Positions 50,157-60,740 of a stretch of 64,000 bases of DNA are shown here, one piece after another; positions within the stretch are counted from its first letter, which is position 1, and every line of letters starts with the position of its first letter. Source of the stretch: Bordetella genomosp. 2. Lineage in GTDB: Bacteria; Pseudomonadota; Gammaproteobacteria; Burkholderiales; Burkholderiaceae_B. Where the stretch lies: the NCBI RefSeq assembly GCF_002261345.1, contig NZ_NEVT01000003.1, forward strand, positions 1,302,001 through 1,366,000, written 5' to 3'. A program made the translations under genes and the position numbers. The notes beneath the pieces are model-generated. The model was not told the DNA's origin and did no database searches. It worked only from the letters and a program-made list of their open reading frames with translations.

Positions 50157-51176
50157 TCATTTCCCGTCATTCAGGTGACAGGCGCTCAGGTGATTGATGG
50201 CGATGCCTTTCAGCGTGGGCGCTTCCACTTTGCAGCGCGGCATTGCGTGCGGACATCGCGGGTGGAAATGGCAGCCGGGGGGCGGGTGCAAGGGGCTCGG
50301 GATCTCGCCCTTGATGGCGGTGAACGTCTTGTGGCGCGCGTCCAGGCGCGGGATCTCCGCCAGCAGCGCCTGGGTATAGGGATGGTTGGCGCGCCGGAAG
50401 ACCTGCTCGACCGGCGCGCTCTCGACCACGCGTCCCAGGTACATGATGACCACGCGGTCCGACAGGTGCTCGACCACGCCCAGGTCGTGGCTGATGAACA
50501 GGTAAGTCAGGCTCAGTTGCTCGCGCAGGTCCATGAACAGATTGAGGATCTGCGCCTGGATCGACACGTCGAGGGCGGCCACGGCCTCGTCGCACACCAG
50601 CACCGACGGCTGCACCGCCAGCGCCCGCGCGATGCCGATGCGCTGGCGCTGGCCGCCGCTGAACTGGTGGGGATAGCGATGGCGCAGCGCCGGGTCCAGG
50701 CCGGCGCGCTGCAACTGGGCGCTGACATAGTCGTCCAGTTCGCCGCGGCCCGCGATGCCGTGGATGGCGGCCGCCTCGCCGACAATCTGGTCCACGCGCA
50801 GGCGCGGATTCAGGCTGGCGTACGGGTCCTGGAAAATCATCTGCACCTGCAGGCGCGCGCGATGCGCCTGGCGGGCATCCATGCGGCCGCGCGGCAGGCC
50901 GTCGAACCACACTTCGCCCGCCGAGGGCGGCAGCAGGCCGGCGGCGATGCGGCCGAGCGTCGATTTGCCGCAGCCCGACTCGCCCACCAGGCCGACCACT
51001 TCACCCGGCCGCACCAGCAGGTCGACATGGTCGACGGCGCGCGTCACCGCGGGAGGACGGGCCAGCCCGAGCCGCTGCGCCAGCCGTCCGGCGGCGCCTA
51101 CGCGGCGCTCGCCGAAGCGCTTGCTGACCTGCCGCAGTTCGATCATGGGCGCCGGTGTCGTGGCGGAAGCGTTCAT
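50157..51176 (-). CDS. Oligopeptide-type ABC transporter ATPase, DppF-like
   Basis: 339 residues. Walker A GLVGESGCGKSTLGRIA, Q-loop QMIFQDPYASLNPRLRV, signature HQFSGGQRQRIGIARALAVQ, Walker B VLVCDEAVAALDVSIQAQIL, and the C-terminal oligopeptide motif PPGCHFHPRCPHAMPRCKVE. It energises import together with DppD. An ATGA overlap with the restored end of dppD shows they were designed as separate genes. Complete. Confidence 0.93.
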   Translation of the reverse strand: MNASATTPAPMIELRQVSKRFGERRVGAAGRLAQRLGLARPPAVTRAVDHVDLLVRPGEVVGLVGESGCGKSTLGRIAAGLLPPSAGEVWFDGLPRGRMDARQAHRARLQVQMIFQDPYASLNPRLRVDQIVGEAAAIHGIAGRGELDDYVSAQLQRAGLDPALRHRYPHQFSGGQRQRIGIARALAVQPSVLVCDEAVAALDVSIQAQILNLFMDLREQLSLTYLFISHDLGVVEHLSDRVVIMYLGRVVESAPVEQVFRRANHPYTQALLAEIPRLDARHKTFTAIKGEIPSPLHPPPGCHFHPRCPHAMPRCKVEAPTLKGIAINHLSACHLNDGK

Positions 51177-52178
51177 GCCACCTCCGCGACCTTGAGAGTC
51201 GGATAGAAGCAGCGCACCAGGCGGCGCGGCGCGGGTTGAGTCATGGCGGGGCGTTCGCCGCAGGCTGCGCCGGCGCGCGGGCAGCGCGCCGGCGCAGCCG
51301 GCCGGCAGCTCGAGCAGGTTCGGGGTCATGCCGGGGATCTGGCGCAGGCGCTGGCCGCGGCGGTTGTTGCCGGGCAGGCTGCCGATCAGGCCGGCGGTGT
51401 AGGGGTGCAGCGGCGCGTCCAGCACGTCGTCGACCGGGCCGTGCTCGACGATGCGGCCGGCATACATCACGGCGACTTCGTCGGCCAGCCCGGCCACCAC
51501 CGACAGGTCGTGGGTGATCCAGATCAGGCTGGTGCCGTGCTGGCGCGCCAGCTTCTGCACTTCGGAAAGAATCTGCGCCTGGATGGTGACATCCAGCGCG
51601 GTGGTCGGCTCGTCGGCGATGATCAGGTCGGGGCGGTGCAGCAGCGCGATGGCGATCGCCACGCGCTGGCGCATGCCGCCCGACAACTGGTGCGGGTAGG
51701 CGCGCAACCGGTCTTCGGGGCTGGGGATGCCCATCATGCCCAGCGTGTCGCGCGCCAGGGCGCGCGCCTGCCCGCGGGTCACGCGGCTGTGGGCCCGCAC
51801 CGCCTCGATCATCTGCGCGTCCACCCGCAGCACCGGGTTGAGCGTCATCATCGGGTCCTGGAAGATCATGGCGACGCGGTTGCCCTGCAGGGCGCGCAGT
51901 TCGCGCGGCGCCAGGCGGGTCAGGTCGCGGCCCTGGAACAGCACCTCGCCGCCGACGATGCGGCCCGGCGCATCCACCAGCCCCATGATCGAGAAGCCGG
52001 TCACCGACTTGCCCGAGCCGGATTCGCCCACCAGGCCCAGGATGCGGCCGCGCTCCAGCGTGAAGGACACGCCGTCGACCGCCGGCAGCACGCCGGCACG
52101 CGTGAAGAAATGGGTGCGCAGGTCGCGCACCTGCAGGGTGGCCGGCGCGCCGGCGGCGGACGGGGGCGCGGCGGTCAT
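51173..52178 (-). pseudogene. DppD-like ABC ATPase, frameshifted near its C terminus
   Basis: The frame reads as DppD: Walker A GLVGESGSGKSVTGFSIMGL, signature [20 protein letters not shown], Walker [21 protein letters not shown], up to PNLLELPAGCA. There the frame changes and runs on without stop into DppF. In the other frame RCPRAGAACGERPAMTQPAP and RRLVRCFYPTLKVAEVA end at a TGA overlapping the dppF start. Compared with the family motif GCxFxxRCP about five bases seem to be missing. The break falls in a perfect 15-bp inverted repeat. The ATPase core is intact; the substrate-specific C terminus is altered. Confidence 0.8.
51263..51299. repeat. Perfect 15-bp inverted repeat at the dppD frameshift
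   Basis: Arms GGCTGCGCCGGCGCG / CGCGCCGGCGCAGCC with a 7-base loop. Entirely GC-rich, so it would form a very stable hairpin. It lies in the coding sequence exactly where the reading frame changes. Either a mutational hotspot product or a site of base-calling compression. Confidence 0.95.
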
Positions 52179-53077
52179 TTGTGCGTCCTCGGGTTCAGCA
52201 CGTCGCGCAGGCGGTCGCCCACCAGGTTGATGGCCACGATGGTCACCAGCAGCGCGATGCCGGGGTAGAAGCTGATCCAGTAATCGCCCGACAGCATGTA
52301 CTGGTAGCCATTGGAAATCAGCAGGCCCAGCGACGGCTCGGTGATCGGCACGCCCAGGCCCAGGAAGCTGAGGGTGGCTTCCAGCGTGATGGCGCGCGCG
52401 ATCTGCAGCGTGCCGATCACGATCAGCGGCGGCAGGCAATTGGGCAGGATGTGCCGCAGCATGATGCGCCAGTCGGGAATGTCCAGGCAGCGCGCCGCTT
52501 CGACATACTCGCGGCGCCGCTCGACCAGCGCCTGGCCGCGCGCGGTGCGCGCGTAGTAGGCCCATTCCAGGATCACCAGCGTCAGCACCACGTTGCCGAC
52601 CCCCTTGCCCAGGTAGGCCAGGATCATCATGGCCACCAGGATCGAAGGGAACGACAGCAGCAGGTCGACCACGCGCATGATGAGGGCGTCGACGCGGCCA
52701 CCGGCGTAGGCCGCCAGCAGGCCCATCAGCGTGCCCACCACGCCGGCGATCAGGGCCGAGCCCACGCCCACCATGAGGCTGATGCGCAGGCCGTACAGAA
52801 TGCCGGAATACAGGTCGCGGCCCTGGCCGTCGGTGCCCAGCAGGTAGACGTAGGTGCCCAGGCCGTTCTCCGTGCCGGGCGGTAGGCGCGCATCGAGCAC
52901 GTCCAGCTGCAGCAGGTCGTAGGGGTTCTGCGGCGTGATCCAGGGCGCCAGCGCGGCGGCCAGGATCAGCACCGCCGACACCGCCAGGCCCAGCACCGCC
53001 ACCCGGGAGGCGAAGAACTCCGCCAGGTTGCGGCGCCATGGCGATTCGCGGCGCAGGGGGATGGCGACGGTGTTCAT
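52175..53077 (-). CDS. Oligopeptide-type ABC permease, DppC-like
   Basis: 300 residues, about six helices. N-terminal FFASRVAVLGLAVSAVLILA, the DPP-type YLLGTDGQGRDLYSGILYGL, and the EAA loop (EYVEAARCLDIPDWRIMLRH then ILPNCLPPLIVIG). It pairs with DppB as the transmembrane channel. ATGA overlaps on both sides show translational coupling. Complete. Confidence 0.93.
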   Translation of the reverse strand: MNTVAIPLRRESPWRRNLAEFFASRVAVLGLAVSAVLILAAALAPWITPQNPYDLLQLDVLDARLPPGTENGLGTYVYLLGTDGQGRDLYSGILYGLRISLMVGVGSALIAGVVGTLMGLLAAYAGGRVDALIMRVVDLLLSFPSILVAMMILAYLGKGVGNVVLTLVILEWAYYARTARGQALVERRREYVEAARCLDIPDWRIMLRHILPNCLPPLIVIGTLQIARAITLEATLSFLGLGVPITEPSLGLLISNGYQYMLSGDYWISFYPGIALLVTIVAINLVGDRLRDVLNPRTHK

Positions 53078-54054
53078 CGGGCGGCCTCCGCTTCCAGCCG
53101 TACCCGTGGGTCCAGCAGCTTGTACAGAATGTCGACGACCAGGTTGAGCGTCACGAACAGGCACACGATCACCACCAGGTACGACACGATGACCGGCCGG
53201 TCCAGGGCGTTGATGCTGTCCAGGATCAGCTTGCCGGCGCCCGGCCACGAGAAAATGCTCTCGGTGACGACCGCGAAGGCGATGGTCGAGCCCAGTTCGA
53301 GCCCCAGCACCGTCACCAGCGGGATCAGCGTGTTGCGCAGCACGTGCACGCCGACCACGCGCAGCGGCGACAGGCCCTTGGCGCGGGCGAACTTGACGTA
53401 GTCGAGCGGCAGCACTTCGCGCACACCGGCGCGGGTCAGCCGGATCACCAGCGAGATCTTGAACAGCGACAGGTTCAGCGCCGGCAGGATCAGGTGGCGC
53501 AGGCCGTCGAGCGTCAGCCACGACCACTGCGCGCCCAGCAGTTCGCGCGTCGCGCCGCGCCCGCTGGCCGGCAACCAGCCCAGCGATACGCTGAAGGCCA
53601 TGATCAACATCAGGCCGACCCAGAACGTGGGCAGCGAAAAGCCCACGATGCTGCCGGCCATCAGCGCCTTGGACAGCGGGTGCTCGGGGTACAGGCCGGC
53701 CAGCAGCCCGAGCGGCAGGCCGATCACCACCGCCAGCAACAGCGCGGCCACGGCCAGTTCCAGCGTGGCCGGCATGCGGTCCAGGATGAGCTGGATGGCC
53801 GGCATGTTGTAGACGAAGCTGTTGCCCAGGTCGCCATGCAGGGCGCCGGACAGGAAGGCCAGGTACTGGCGCCACAGGGGCTGGTCCAGGCCCAGCCGGG
53901 CGATGATGCGCGCGCGCTCGACCTGGTCGACATCCTGGCCGATCAGGATGTCGACCGGATTGCCGATGGCGTGCAGGCCGATGAAGACGATCAGCGTCAT
54001 CAACAGCACCACCACCAGCGCCTGAGCCAGGCGGCGAAGCAGCCAGGCGGTCAT
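53074..54054 (-). CDS. Oligopeptide-type ABC permease, DppB-like
   Basis: 326 residues from the ATG at 54054. Helix LVVVLLMTLIVFIGLHAIGN, RLGLDQPLWRQYLAFLSGAL and HGDLGNSFVYNMPAIQLI, and the EAA loop LDYVKFARAKGLSPLRVVGV followed by HVLRNTLIPLVTVLGLELGS are all typical of DppB/GsiC permeases. ATGA overlaps with the flavoprotein and DppC genes. Confidence 0.93.
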   Translation of the reverse strand: MTAWLLRRLAQALVVVLLMTLIVFIGLHAIGNPVDILIGQDVDQVERARIIARLGLDQPLWRQYLAFLSGALHGDLGNSFVYNMPAIQLILDRMPATLELAVAALLLAVVIGLPLGLLAGLYPEHPLSKALMAGSIVGFSLPTFWVGLMLIMAFSVSLGWLPASGRGATRELLGAQWSWLTLDGLRHLILPALNLSLFKISLVIRLTRAGVREVLPLDYVKFARAKGLSPLRVVGVHVLRNTLIPLVTVLGLELGSTIAFAVVTESIFSWPGAGKLILDSINALDRPVIVSYLVVIVCLFVTLNLVVDILYKLLDPRVRLEAEAAR

Positions 54055-55511
54055 GCGAGCGGCTCCTGCACGCCCTCGGCGGGCACCCATTCGTCGCCGT
54101 AGACCTCGGGCTCGGCGAAGGCTTCCATGTTGGCGTAGTGCTGGGCCACATCCTCGCGGTAAAGCAGGCCGGCGATCCCCTGCGCCAGCCGCTTGGCGCC
54201 GTCGCTGATGGCCGGGATGTCGCCCGACACTGTGCCGTGCGTCAGCGCGGCCGGGTAGGCGAAGCAGTGCACGCGCTCCAGGCCCGGGCAGGCGCCCGGG
54301 GTCTTTTCCTGCAGCTCGAAGGCCGGGCCGAGGTCGGGGGAGTCGGTCAGTTCCTGGTCTTCCTGGCCGGGCGCCGGGGTATAGCGATCACCCCAGGCGC
54401 GCACGTGCGGCGCCAGGGCGGCGAACTCGGGCCGCGCATGCCAGTCGATGCGGAAGCCCGTCGAGAGGATCAGGAAGTCCAGCGCGAACACGCCGCGCGG
54501 CGTGGCGATGCGGATCTCGTCGCCCTGCATGGCGGCATCCAGCACCGGGCAGCCGAGGTTGAAGCGCGCATTGGGGTGGCGCGACACGCGCAGCGTGCTG
54601 CCGCGCGGCGGCGGCACCTGCTGCACATTGATGTAGTGGCGGATCTTCCATTTCCAGTCGTCGGGCAGGCCCAGGTGGCCATGCACCAGCCCGGCATTGC
54701 CGGCGCCCTTGCCCTTGTTGACGCGCGGGATGTCGGCGCGGCGGATCAGCAGGTCGACGCTGGCCGCGCCGGCTTCCAGCGCGGTGGCCGCGCTGTCCAT
54801 GGCCGAGGCGCCGGCGCCGATCACGCCGACGCGCTTGCCGGCCAGCGTGGCGTAATCCATGGGGTCCGACGAATGCGCCCAGCGGTTGCGCGGCAGGGCG
54901 CGCGCGAATGCCGGCACATAGGCGCCGCCCAGGCCGTCGCGGCCGGTCGCCAGCACGACGCGGCGCGCCAGCACGCAGGCGGCACCCGCCGGCGAAGCGA
55001 TGTCCAGCTGCACCACGCCATCGCCGCGCGGCGCCACGCGCCGCACTTCATGCAGGTTGCGCACGTCCAGGTCGAGCACGCGCCGATACCAGCGCAGGTA
55101 GTCCATCCACTGCAGGCGCGGGATCTTGTCCAGCTCTTCCCAGGCCTGCGCGCCGAACTGCGCCTCGAACCAGGCCCGGAACGTCAGTGCCGGCAGGCCC
55201 AGGGCCGGGCCGGTCAGTTGCTTGGGCGAGCGCAGTGTCTCCATGCGCGCGGTGGTGGCCCACGGGCCTTCATAACCCTGCGGTGCGCGATCGAAGACGG
55301 GCGCCTGCACGCCCAGGTGGTGGAGCGCGGCGGCGGCCGCCAGGCCGGCCATGCCGCCGCCGATGATGGCGACGTCCAGCACGGGCTGGCCATCCACCGT
55401 ACAGGGCGGCACCCAGCGCCGGGCCGGGAGATCCAGCCAGGCCAGGTCCTGGCGCAGGCGCGCTTCCAGCGCGGCCAGGCCCGACGGCGAGCTTGCGGCG
55501 GTCGAGGTCAT
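54051..55511 (-). CDS. FAD/NAD(P)-binding flavoprotein monooxygenase-like
   Basis: 486 residues. FAD dinucleotide motif VAIIGGGMAGLAAAAALHHL (about 47-66), a second Rossmann NADPH motif VGVIGAGASAMDSAATALEA (about 225-245), and RVVLATGRDGLGG between. WATTARMETLRSPKQLTGPA is the substrate-side segment. It is like single-component flavin monooxygenases/SidA-type proteins. Placement at the head of an ABC transporter operon suggests that it oxidises an imported compound. Substrate unknown. Confidence 0.87.
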   Translation of the reverse strand: MTSTAASSPSGLAALEARLRQDLAWLDLPARRWVPPCTVDGQPVLDVAIIGGGMAGLAAAAALHHLGVQAPVFDRAPQGYEGPWATTARMETLRSPKQLTGPALGLPALTFRAWFEAQFGAQAWEELDKIPRLQWMDYLRWYRRVLDLDVRNLHEVRRVAPRGDGVVQLDIASPAGAACVLARRVVLATGRDGLGGAYVPAFARALPRNRWAHSSDPMDYATLAGKRVGVIGAGASAMDSAATALEAGAASVDLLIRRADIPRVNKGKGAGNAGLVHGHLGLPDDWKWKIRHYINVQQVPPPRGSTLRVSRHPNARFNLGCPVLDAAMQGDEIRIATPRGVFALDFLILSTGFRIDWHARPEFAALAPHVRAWGDRYTPAPGQEDQELTDSPDLGPAFELQEKTPGACPGLERVHCFAYPAALTHGTVSGDIPAISDGAKRLAQGIAGLLYREDVAQHYANMEAFAEPEVYGDEWVPAEGVQEPLA

Positions 55512-56485
55512 GATGCGGAATCCGAAAGAGGGGTGGCTTCGCCGTAGATGGATTGCAGCAGCGCGGCGTGCTCGCTGGCCGCGTGGCGCACGAAGCCGGG
55601 CAGCAGTTCGGCGGCGGCCTCCGCCAGCGCTTCGGCGGTCGCCAGGACGGCGGGCAGGGGCGGCTGCGACTGCGGCGTGATCACGCCGAAGAAAAAAGGA
55701 ATCTCCACATCGAGCAGGCGGATCGCCACGCCCTCCAGCGGTGCGCCGTAGGCGGTCACCGGTTCCAGCACCGCGGCGCCCAGGCCGGCCCGCACGGCCG
55801 CCAGCGCGTTGACCGACGAGTTGGTCTCGATCAGGCCCGGCCGCTTGCCGCCGCGGTCGGCCAGCGCCTGGTCGAGCCGGCGGCGCAGCCGATAGGGGTT
55901 AGCCATGGTGATGAGGCGAAGGTCGGCCAGCGCCTCGGCCGGCACGGTGGCCTGCGCGGCCAGCGGGTCGTCGGCCGGCAGCGCCACCACGCACGGCGCC
56001 TGGCCGATCCAGTGGACCGTCAGCCCGCGGTGCTCCAGCGGCAGGCTGGTGGCGCCCAGCTGGGCGGCCCCGGTCAGCACGTCGTGCAGCACGCGCTCGG
56101 GCGAAGCGCTGCGGATGTGGATGTGGGAGGTGGCGGTATGCGCTTCGATGCGCTTGAGGGCGGCCGGCAGCAAGCCGGTGGACAGGGCCGAGGTCGCCGC
56201 CAGACGCAGCGGCCGCGCATCGCCGCGCGCGATTTCCTCGGCGCGGTTGCGGATCTGCTGCAGGTTGACCAGCGCCCGTTCGACGTCATCGTAAAGAAGA
56301 AAGCCTTGCTCGGTGGGCGTGACGCGCGGGCCGTTGCGGGTGAACAGCGCATAGCCGATCTCCGCCTCCAGTTCCTGGATCAGGCGGGTGATCGCGGGCT
56401 GCGAACGGCCCAGCAATCGGCCGGCAGCCGTCACGCTGCCGGTGGACATGACGGCCGCAAAGGCCTCCAGCTGGCGTAATTCCAT
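55508..56485 (-). CDS. LysR-family regulator, first gene of the operon
   Basis: 325 residues. N-terminal winged HTH (ELRQLEAFAAVMSTGSVTAA then GRLLGRSQPAITRLIQELEA) and a C-terminal effector domain with ALADLRLITMANPYRLRRRL. Unusually it is encoded in the same direction as the genes it should control and overlaps the flavoprotein start by ATGA, so it is the first cistron and may be autoregulated. Effector unknown, probably the transporter's ligand. Confidence 0.92.
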   Translation of the reverse strand: MELRQLEAFAAVMSTGSVTAAGRLLGRSQPAITRLIQELEAEIGYALFTRNGPRVTPTEQGFLLYDDVERALVNLQQIRNRAEEIARGDARPLRLAATSALSTGLLPAALKRIEAHTATSHIHIRSASPERVLHDVLTGAAQLGATSLPLEHRGLTVHWIGQAPCVVALPADDPLAAQATVPAEALADLRLITMANPYRLRRRLDQALADRGGKRPGLIETNSSVNALAAVRAGLGAAVLEPVTAYGAPLEGVAIRLLDVEIPFFFGVITPQSQPPLPAVLATAEALAEAAAELLPGFVRHAASEHAALLQSIYGEATPLSDSAS

Positions 56486-56494
56486 TTCTTTGGT

Positions 56495-56556
56495 TTATGT
56501 CAAAGACGAATTCTTGCGCCGCTAGTATGTGCCTTACAAATACTTAAATGACATAA
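56495..56556. promoter_or_regulatory. Inverted repeats upstream of the LysR gene
   Basis: TTATGTCA (56495-56502) and TGACATAA (56549-56556) form an 8-bp inverted repeat about 46 bases apart, and ACTTA-N7-TAAGT overlaps the second arm, giving a T-N11-A-like element. The block is AT-rich and 10-70 bases before the lysR start, a likely promoter/operator. Confidence 0.5.
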
Positions 56557-56729
56557 GTAAATTCCCCTAGCGCCCGGCGCGCCAGCCGGCGCTACGCCCG
56601 TGCGGCCGCCAGGGACTGTTGTGCTGGCGGAACACGCATCGATGTGCAAACGTTACGCCCCTTGTACCGATGCCTGGTCGCAACCAAAATACCCGGGATT
56701 AATTATTTTCCGCAGCGGCGGTAGGGCCA

Positions 56730-57143
56730 ATGACCGATGTAGCCAGCGCAGTGCCGGACGTAGGTATGCCGAAGACGGCCGTCCTTGTCGTGGACGACAA
56801 TGCCACCGTGCGCTGGCTGCTGGCCGAGCTCCTGGCGGTCGAAGGCTACGAGACATGCGAAGCCGGCGACGCCGACGAGGCGATGCAATGCATGGCTTTG
56901 CGTCCCGATATCCAGGCGGTGGTGACCGATATCGAGATGCCGGGCTCCATGAACGGCCTGGCCATGGCGGCGAAGATCCGCGCCGCCTTCCCGGGGACCG
57001 CGATACTGATTACCTCCGGCCGTCACCACCCGTCGGCCGCCGACCTGCCGCCGGGCAGTGCCTTCCTGGCAAAGCCGTGGCTGCCGGGGGATGTCATCGC
57101 CAGGCTGCAGCAGTTGCTGTTGTCGCACCCGGATGCCGCGTGA
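56730..57143 (+). CDS. Stand-alone response-regulator receiver protein
   Basis: 137 residues, receiver domain only. Acidic pair D22-D23 (LVVDDNATVRW), phospho-acceptor D67 (AVVTDIEMPGS), the Ser of ITSGR at 96 and conserved K115 (AFLAKPWLP). No output domain, so it acts as a CheY/Spo0F-like relay or by protein interaction. It converges with a PAS histidine kinase gene, its likely partner, which is frameshifted. Confidence 0.9.
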   Translation: MTDVASAVPDVGMPKTAVLVVDDNATVRWLLAELLAVEGYETCEAGDADEAMQCMALRPDIQAVVTDIEMPGSMNGLAMAAKIRAAFPGTAILITSGRHHPSAADLPPGSAFLAKPWLPGDVIARLQQLLLSHPDAA

Positions 57144-57153
57144 GCCGGTGCGC

Positions 57154-57176
57154 CCGCCGCCGCGGCAGCGGCGGGT
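57154..57176. terminator. Hairpin between convergent receiver and kinase genes
   Basis: Eight-bp GC stem CCCGCCGC / GCGGCGGG with a 7-base loop, in the 33-base gap between the two convergent genes. No T run, so termination efficiency is uncertain. Confidence 0.45.
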
Positions 57177-58359
57177 TCAGGCGGCCGGCGCCACTTGCGG
57201 GAAGTACAGGGTGAATGTCGTGCCGGTGCCCGGAGTGCTGGAGACGTCGATCTGCCCGCCGGACTGCGAGACGTAGCCGAACACCTGGCTCAGCCCGAGG
57301 CCGGTGCCCTGGCCGGCCGGCTTGGTCGTGAAGAATGGTTCGAATATCTGGCCGAGCGTCTCGGGCGGCATGCCCGTGCCGCTGTCCCGGACCACGATGG
57401 CCACGTGCCGTCCGCCGGCGCGGTGGCCGTGCGAGACTTTCGGGACGGCGCCGACGGATCGGACGTGGATCTCGAGCCTGCCGCCCGACGGCATGGCGTC
57501 GCGCGCGTTGATCACGAGATTCAGGAGCGCCGTTTCCAACTGGCTGCGGTCGGCGCAAATGACGCAAGGCTCATCGGCGAGCCGGTAGTCGACCTGGATT
57601 GCCGAGCCGACCGTGGGCATCGAACAGCGGATTCATTCCGTCGATGCAGTCGCGCACGTCGAATGCGGTCGGCTGGAGAGACTGGCGGCGGGCATAGGCC
57701 AGCATCTGCCTGGTCAGCTGCGCCGCGCGCCGCGTCGTATCTGCAATGGAGTCCAGATGGTAGAGGCGCTTGTCCGGCGGCAAGGCCGGGTTGCGCAGCA
57801 GTTCGGCATTGCCGCCGATGACCGACAGGAAGTTGTTGAAGTCGTGCGCCAGCCCGCCTGTCAGGCGGCCCAGCGCTTCCATTTTCTGGGCCTGGTGCAG
57901 CGCTTCCTGGGCGGCGCGCAACTCTTCCCTGGCCTGGCGCTTGTCGGTTATGTCCCGGGTAATTTTGGCATAGCCTATCAGCCTGCCCGCATCGTCGCGG
58001 ATCGGGTCGATGACCACGCTCGCCCAGAACTGCGACCCATCCTTCCGGACGCGCCAGCCTTCCGCTTCGAAGCGCCCCTCGGTGGTCGCGGTCTGCAGCG
58101 CCCGGCCGGGCACGCCGGCGGCGCGATCGTCCGGGGTATAGAAGCAAGAAAAATGCTTGCCGATGATCTCGGCGGCCCGATAACCCTTGAATCGCTGCGC
58201 GCCGGCATTCCAGCTGGCCACGAAGCCGTTTGCGTCGAGCAGGAAAATGGCATAGTCGAGCACCGCCTCCACCAGGACTTTATAGCGGTAGGGCTCGTCG
58301 AGGCCGGCGAGGTTGGTGATTTGATTCCTTTCGTCTAGCCCGGCTCGGCGCGTGGTCAT
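57177..58359 (-). pseudogene. PAS histidine kinase, frameshifted before the ATPase domain
   Basis: The first frame gives a PAS domain (YAIFLLDANGFVASWNAGAQ, WRVRKDGSQFWASVVIDPIR) and a HisKA dimerisation domain with phospho-His 172 (LTGGLAHDFNNFLSVIGGNA), up to GMNPLFDA. Then the frame breaks at a CCC run around 57615-57622. A second frame continues [19 protein letters not shown] and the HATPase domain ([57 protein letters not shown]). Removing one C joins both parts. As written, no kinase can be made. Confidence 0.8.
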
Positions 58360-58586
58360 CGGGATTCCATGGGTAAGGCTGCTTGTCGCTGGATGGCGCC
58401 CGAATCGATGGAGATCGATGCGGCTGATGCGGGGCCGGCTTGGCGTATCCGCCGCGCGGGACAAAGAAGCATACTCTCTATCCGGCATGCACAGTTGGCA
58501 GCGTTTGTACGGGACTGCTAATGGTCTTGCATATCCGGCGGCGCCGCGCCGCGAGGGCGATCGCATTCCCTCGCGGCGCTGGCTGG

Positions 58587-58621
58587 AAAAGGCATCGCGC
58601 CCGCTGCCATGGCGCGATGCC
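58587..58621 (-). terminator. Intrinsic terminator of groEL
   Basis: Perfect 11-bp stem GGCATCGCGCC / GGCGCGATGCC with a 9-base loop followed, on the minus strand, by TTTT. It begins 12 bases after the groEL stop. Confidence 0.88.
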
Positions 58622-58632
58622 CGGGCTGGCGC

Positions 58633-60273
<1,641 letters not shown>

Positions 60274-60291
60274 TCATTGGCCTGGCGGGCT

Positions 60292-60609
60292 TTACGCCGC
60301 CTTCTTCAATTGATCATTTTGGGAAGCGAGCACGGCGAAGACATCTTCTTCGCGCATGACCAGCAACTCTTCGCCATCGACCTTGACAGCCTGGCCGGCG
60401 TATTTGCCGAACAGCACCTGGTCGCCGACCTTGAGTTCGAGAGCGCGTATCGACCCATCGGCATTGCGCTTGCCGCTGCCGATCGCGATCACCTCTCCCT
60501 GTTCGGGTTTTTCCGCCGCCGTATCGGGAATGACGATGCCGGAGGCTGTCTTGCGCTGCTGTTCGATTCGCTTGACGACAATCCGGTCATAAAGGGGACG
60601 GATCTTCAT
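60292..60609 (-). CDS. groES: Co-chaperonin GroES
   Basis: 105 residues. [60 protein letters not shown] and [13 protein letters not shown] are standard; the mobile loop is the TASGIVIPD region. The slightly longer C-terminal tail ([10 protein letters not shown]) is atypical of the usual GroES end. It caps GroEL encoded next. AAGGAG precedes the start. Confidence 0.96.
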   Translation of the reverse strand: MKIRPLYDRIVVKRIEQQRKTASGIVIPDTAAEKPEQGEVIAIGSGKRNADGSIRALELKVGDQVLFGKYAGQAVKVDGEELLVMREEDVFAVLASQNDQLKKAA

Positions 60610-60705
60610 GACTCTATCTCCTTAAGTCTTGAATCATCAAAAAGTGAATTCCAGCGCGGCCTGGCGCGGCCGCATGCCGTACCACCCAGGACGGGTGCGC
60701 GAGAA

Positions 60706-60733
60706 ATTTATGGGCGCCCGGAAGCGCTTCAAG
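60706..60733 (-). promoter_or_regulatory. Sigma-32 (RpoH) type heat-shock promoter for groES-groEL
   Basis: Reading the minus strand: -35 CTTGAAG (60733-60727), 12 bases, then -10 GCCCATAAAT (60715-60706), close to the consensus CTTGAA and CCCCATnT. It lies about 100 bases before groES. No CIRCE (HrcA) element is seen, so control is probably through RpoH only. Confidence 0.75.
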
Positions 60734-60740
60734 AGCCTGG

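Noticed and set aside
48635..50197. A 520-codon plus-strand frame opposite the ABC substrate-binding protein
   Set aside because: Shadow frame rich in Val, Gly, Arg and Gln with no motif; the minus-strand binding protein has signal peptide and family motifs.
50157..52178. A natural DppD-DppF fusion protein
   Set aside because: The other frame restores the family C terminus of DppD and a stop in ATGA overlap with dppF, so the fusion comes from a frame disruption, not design.
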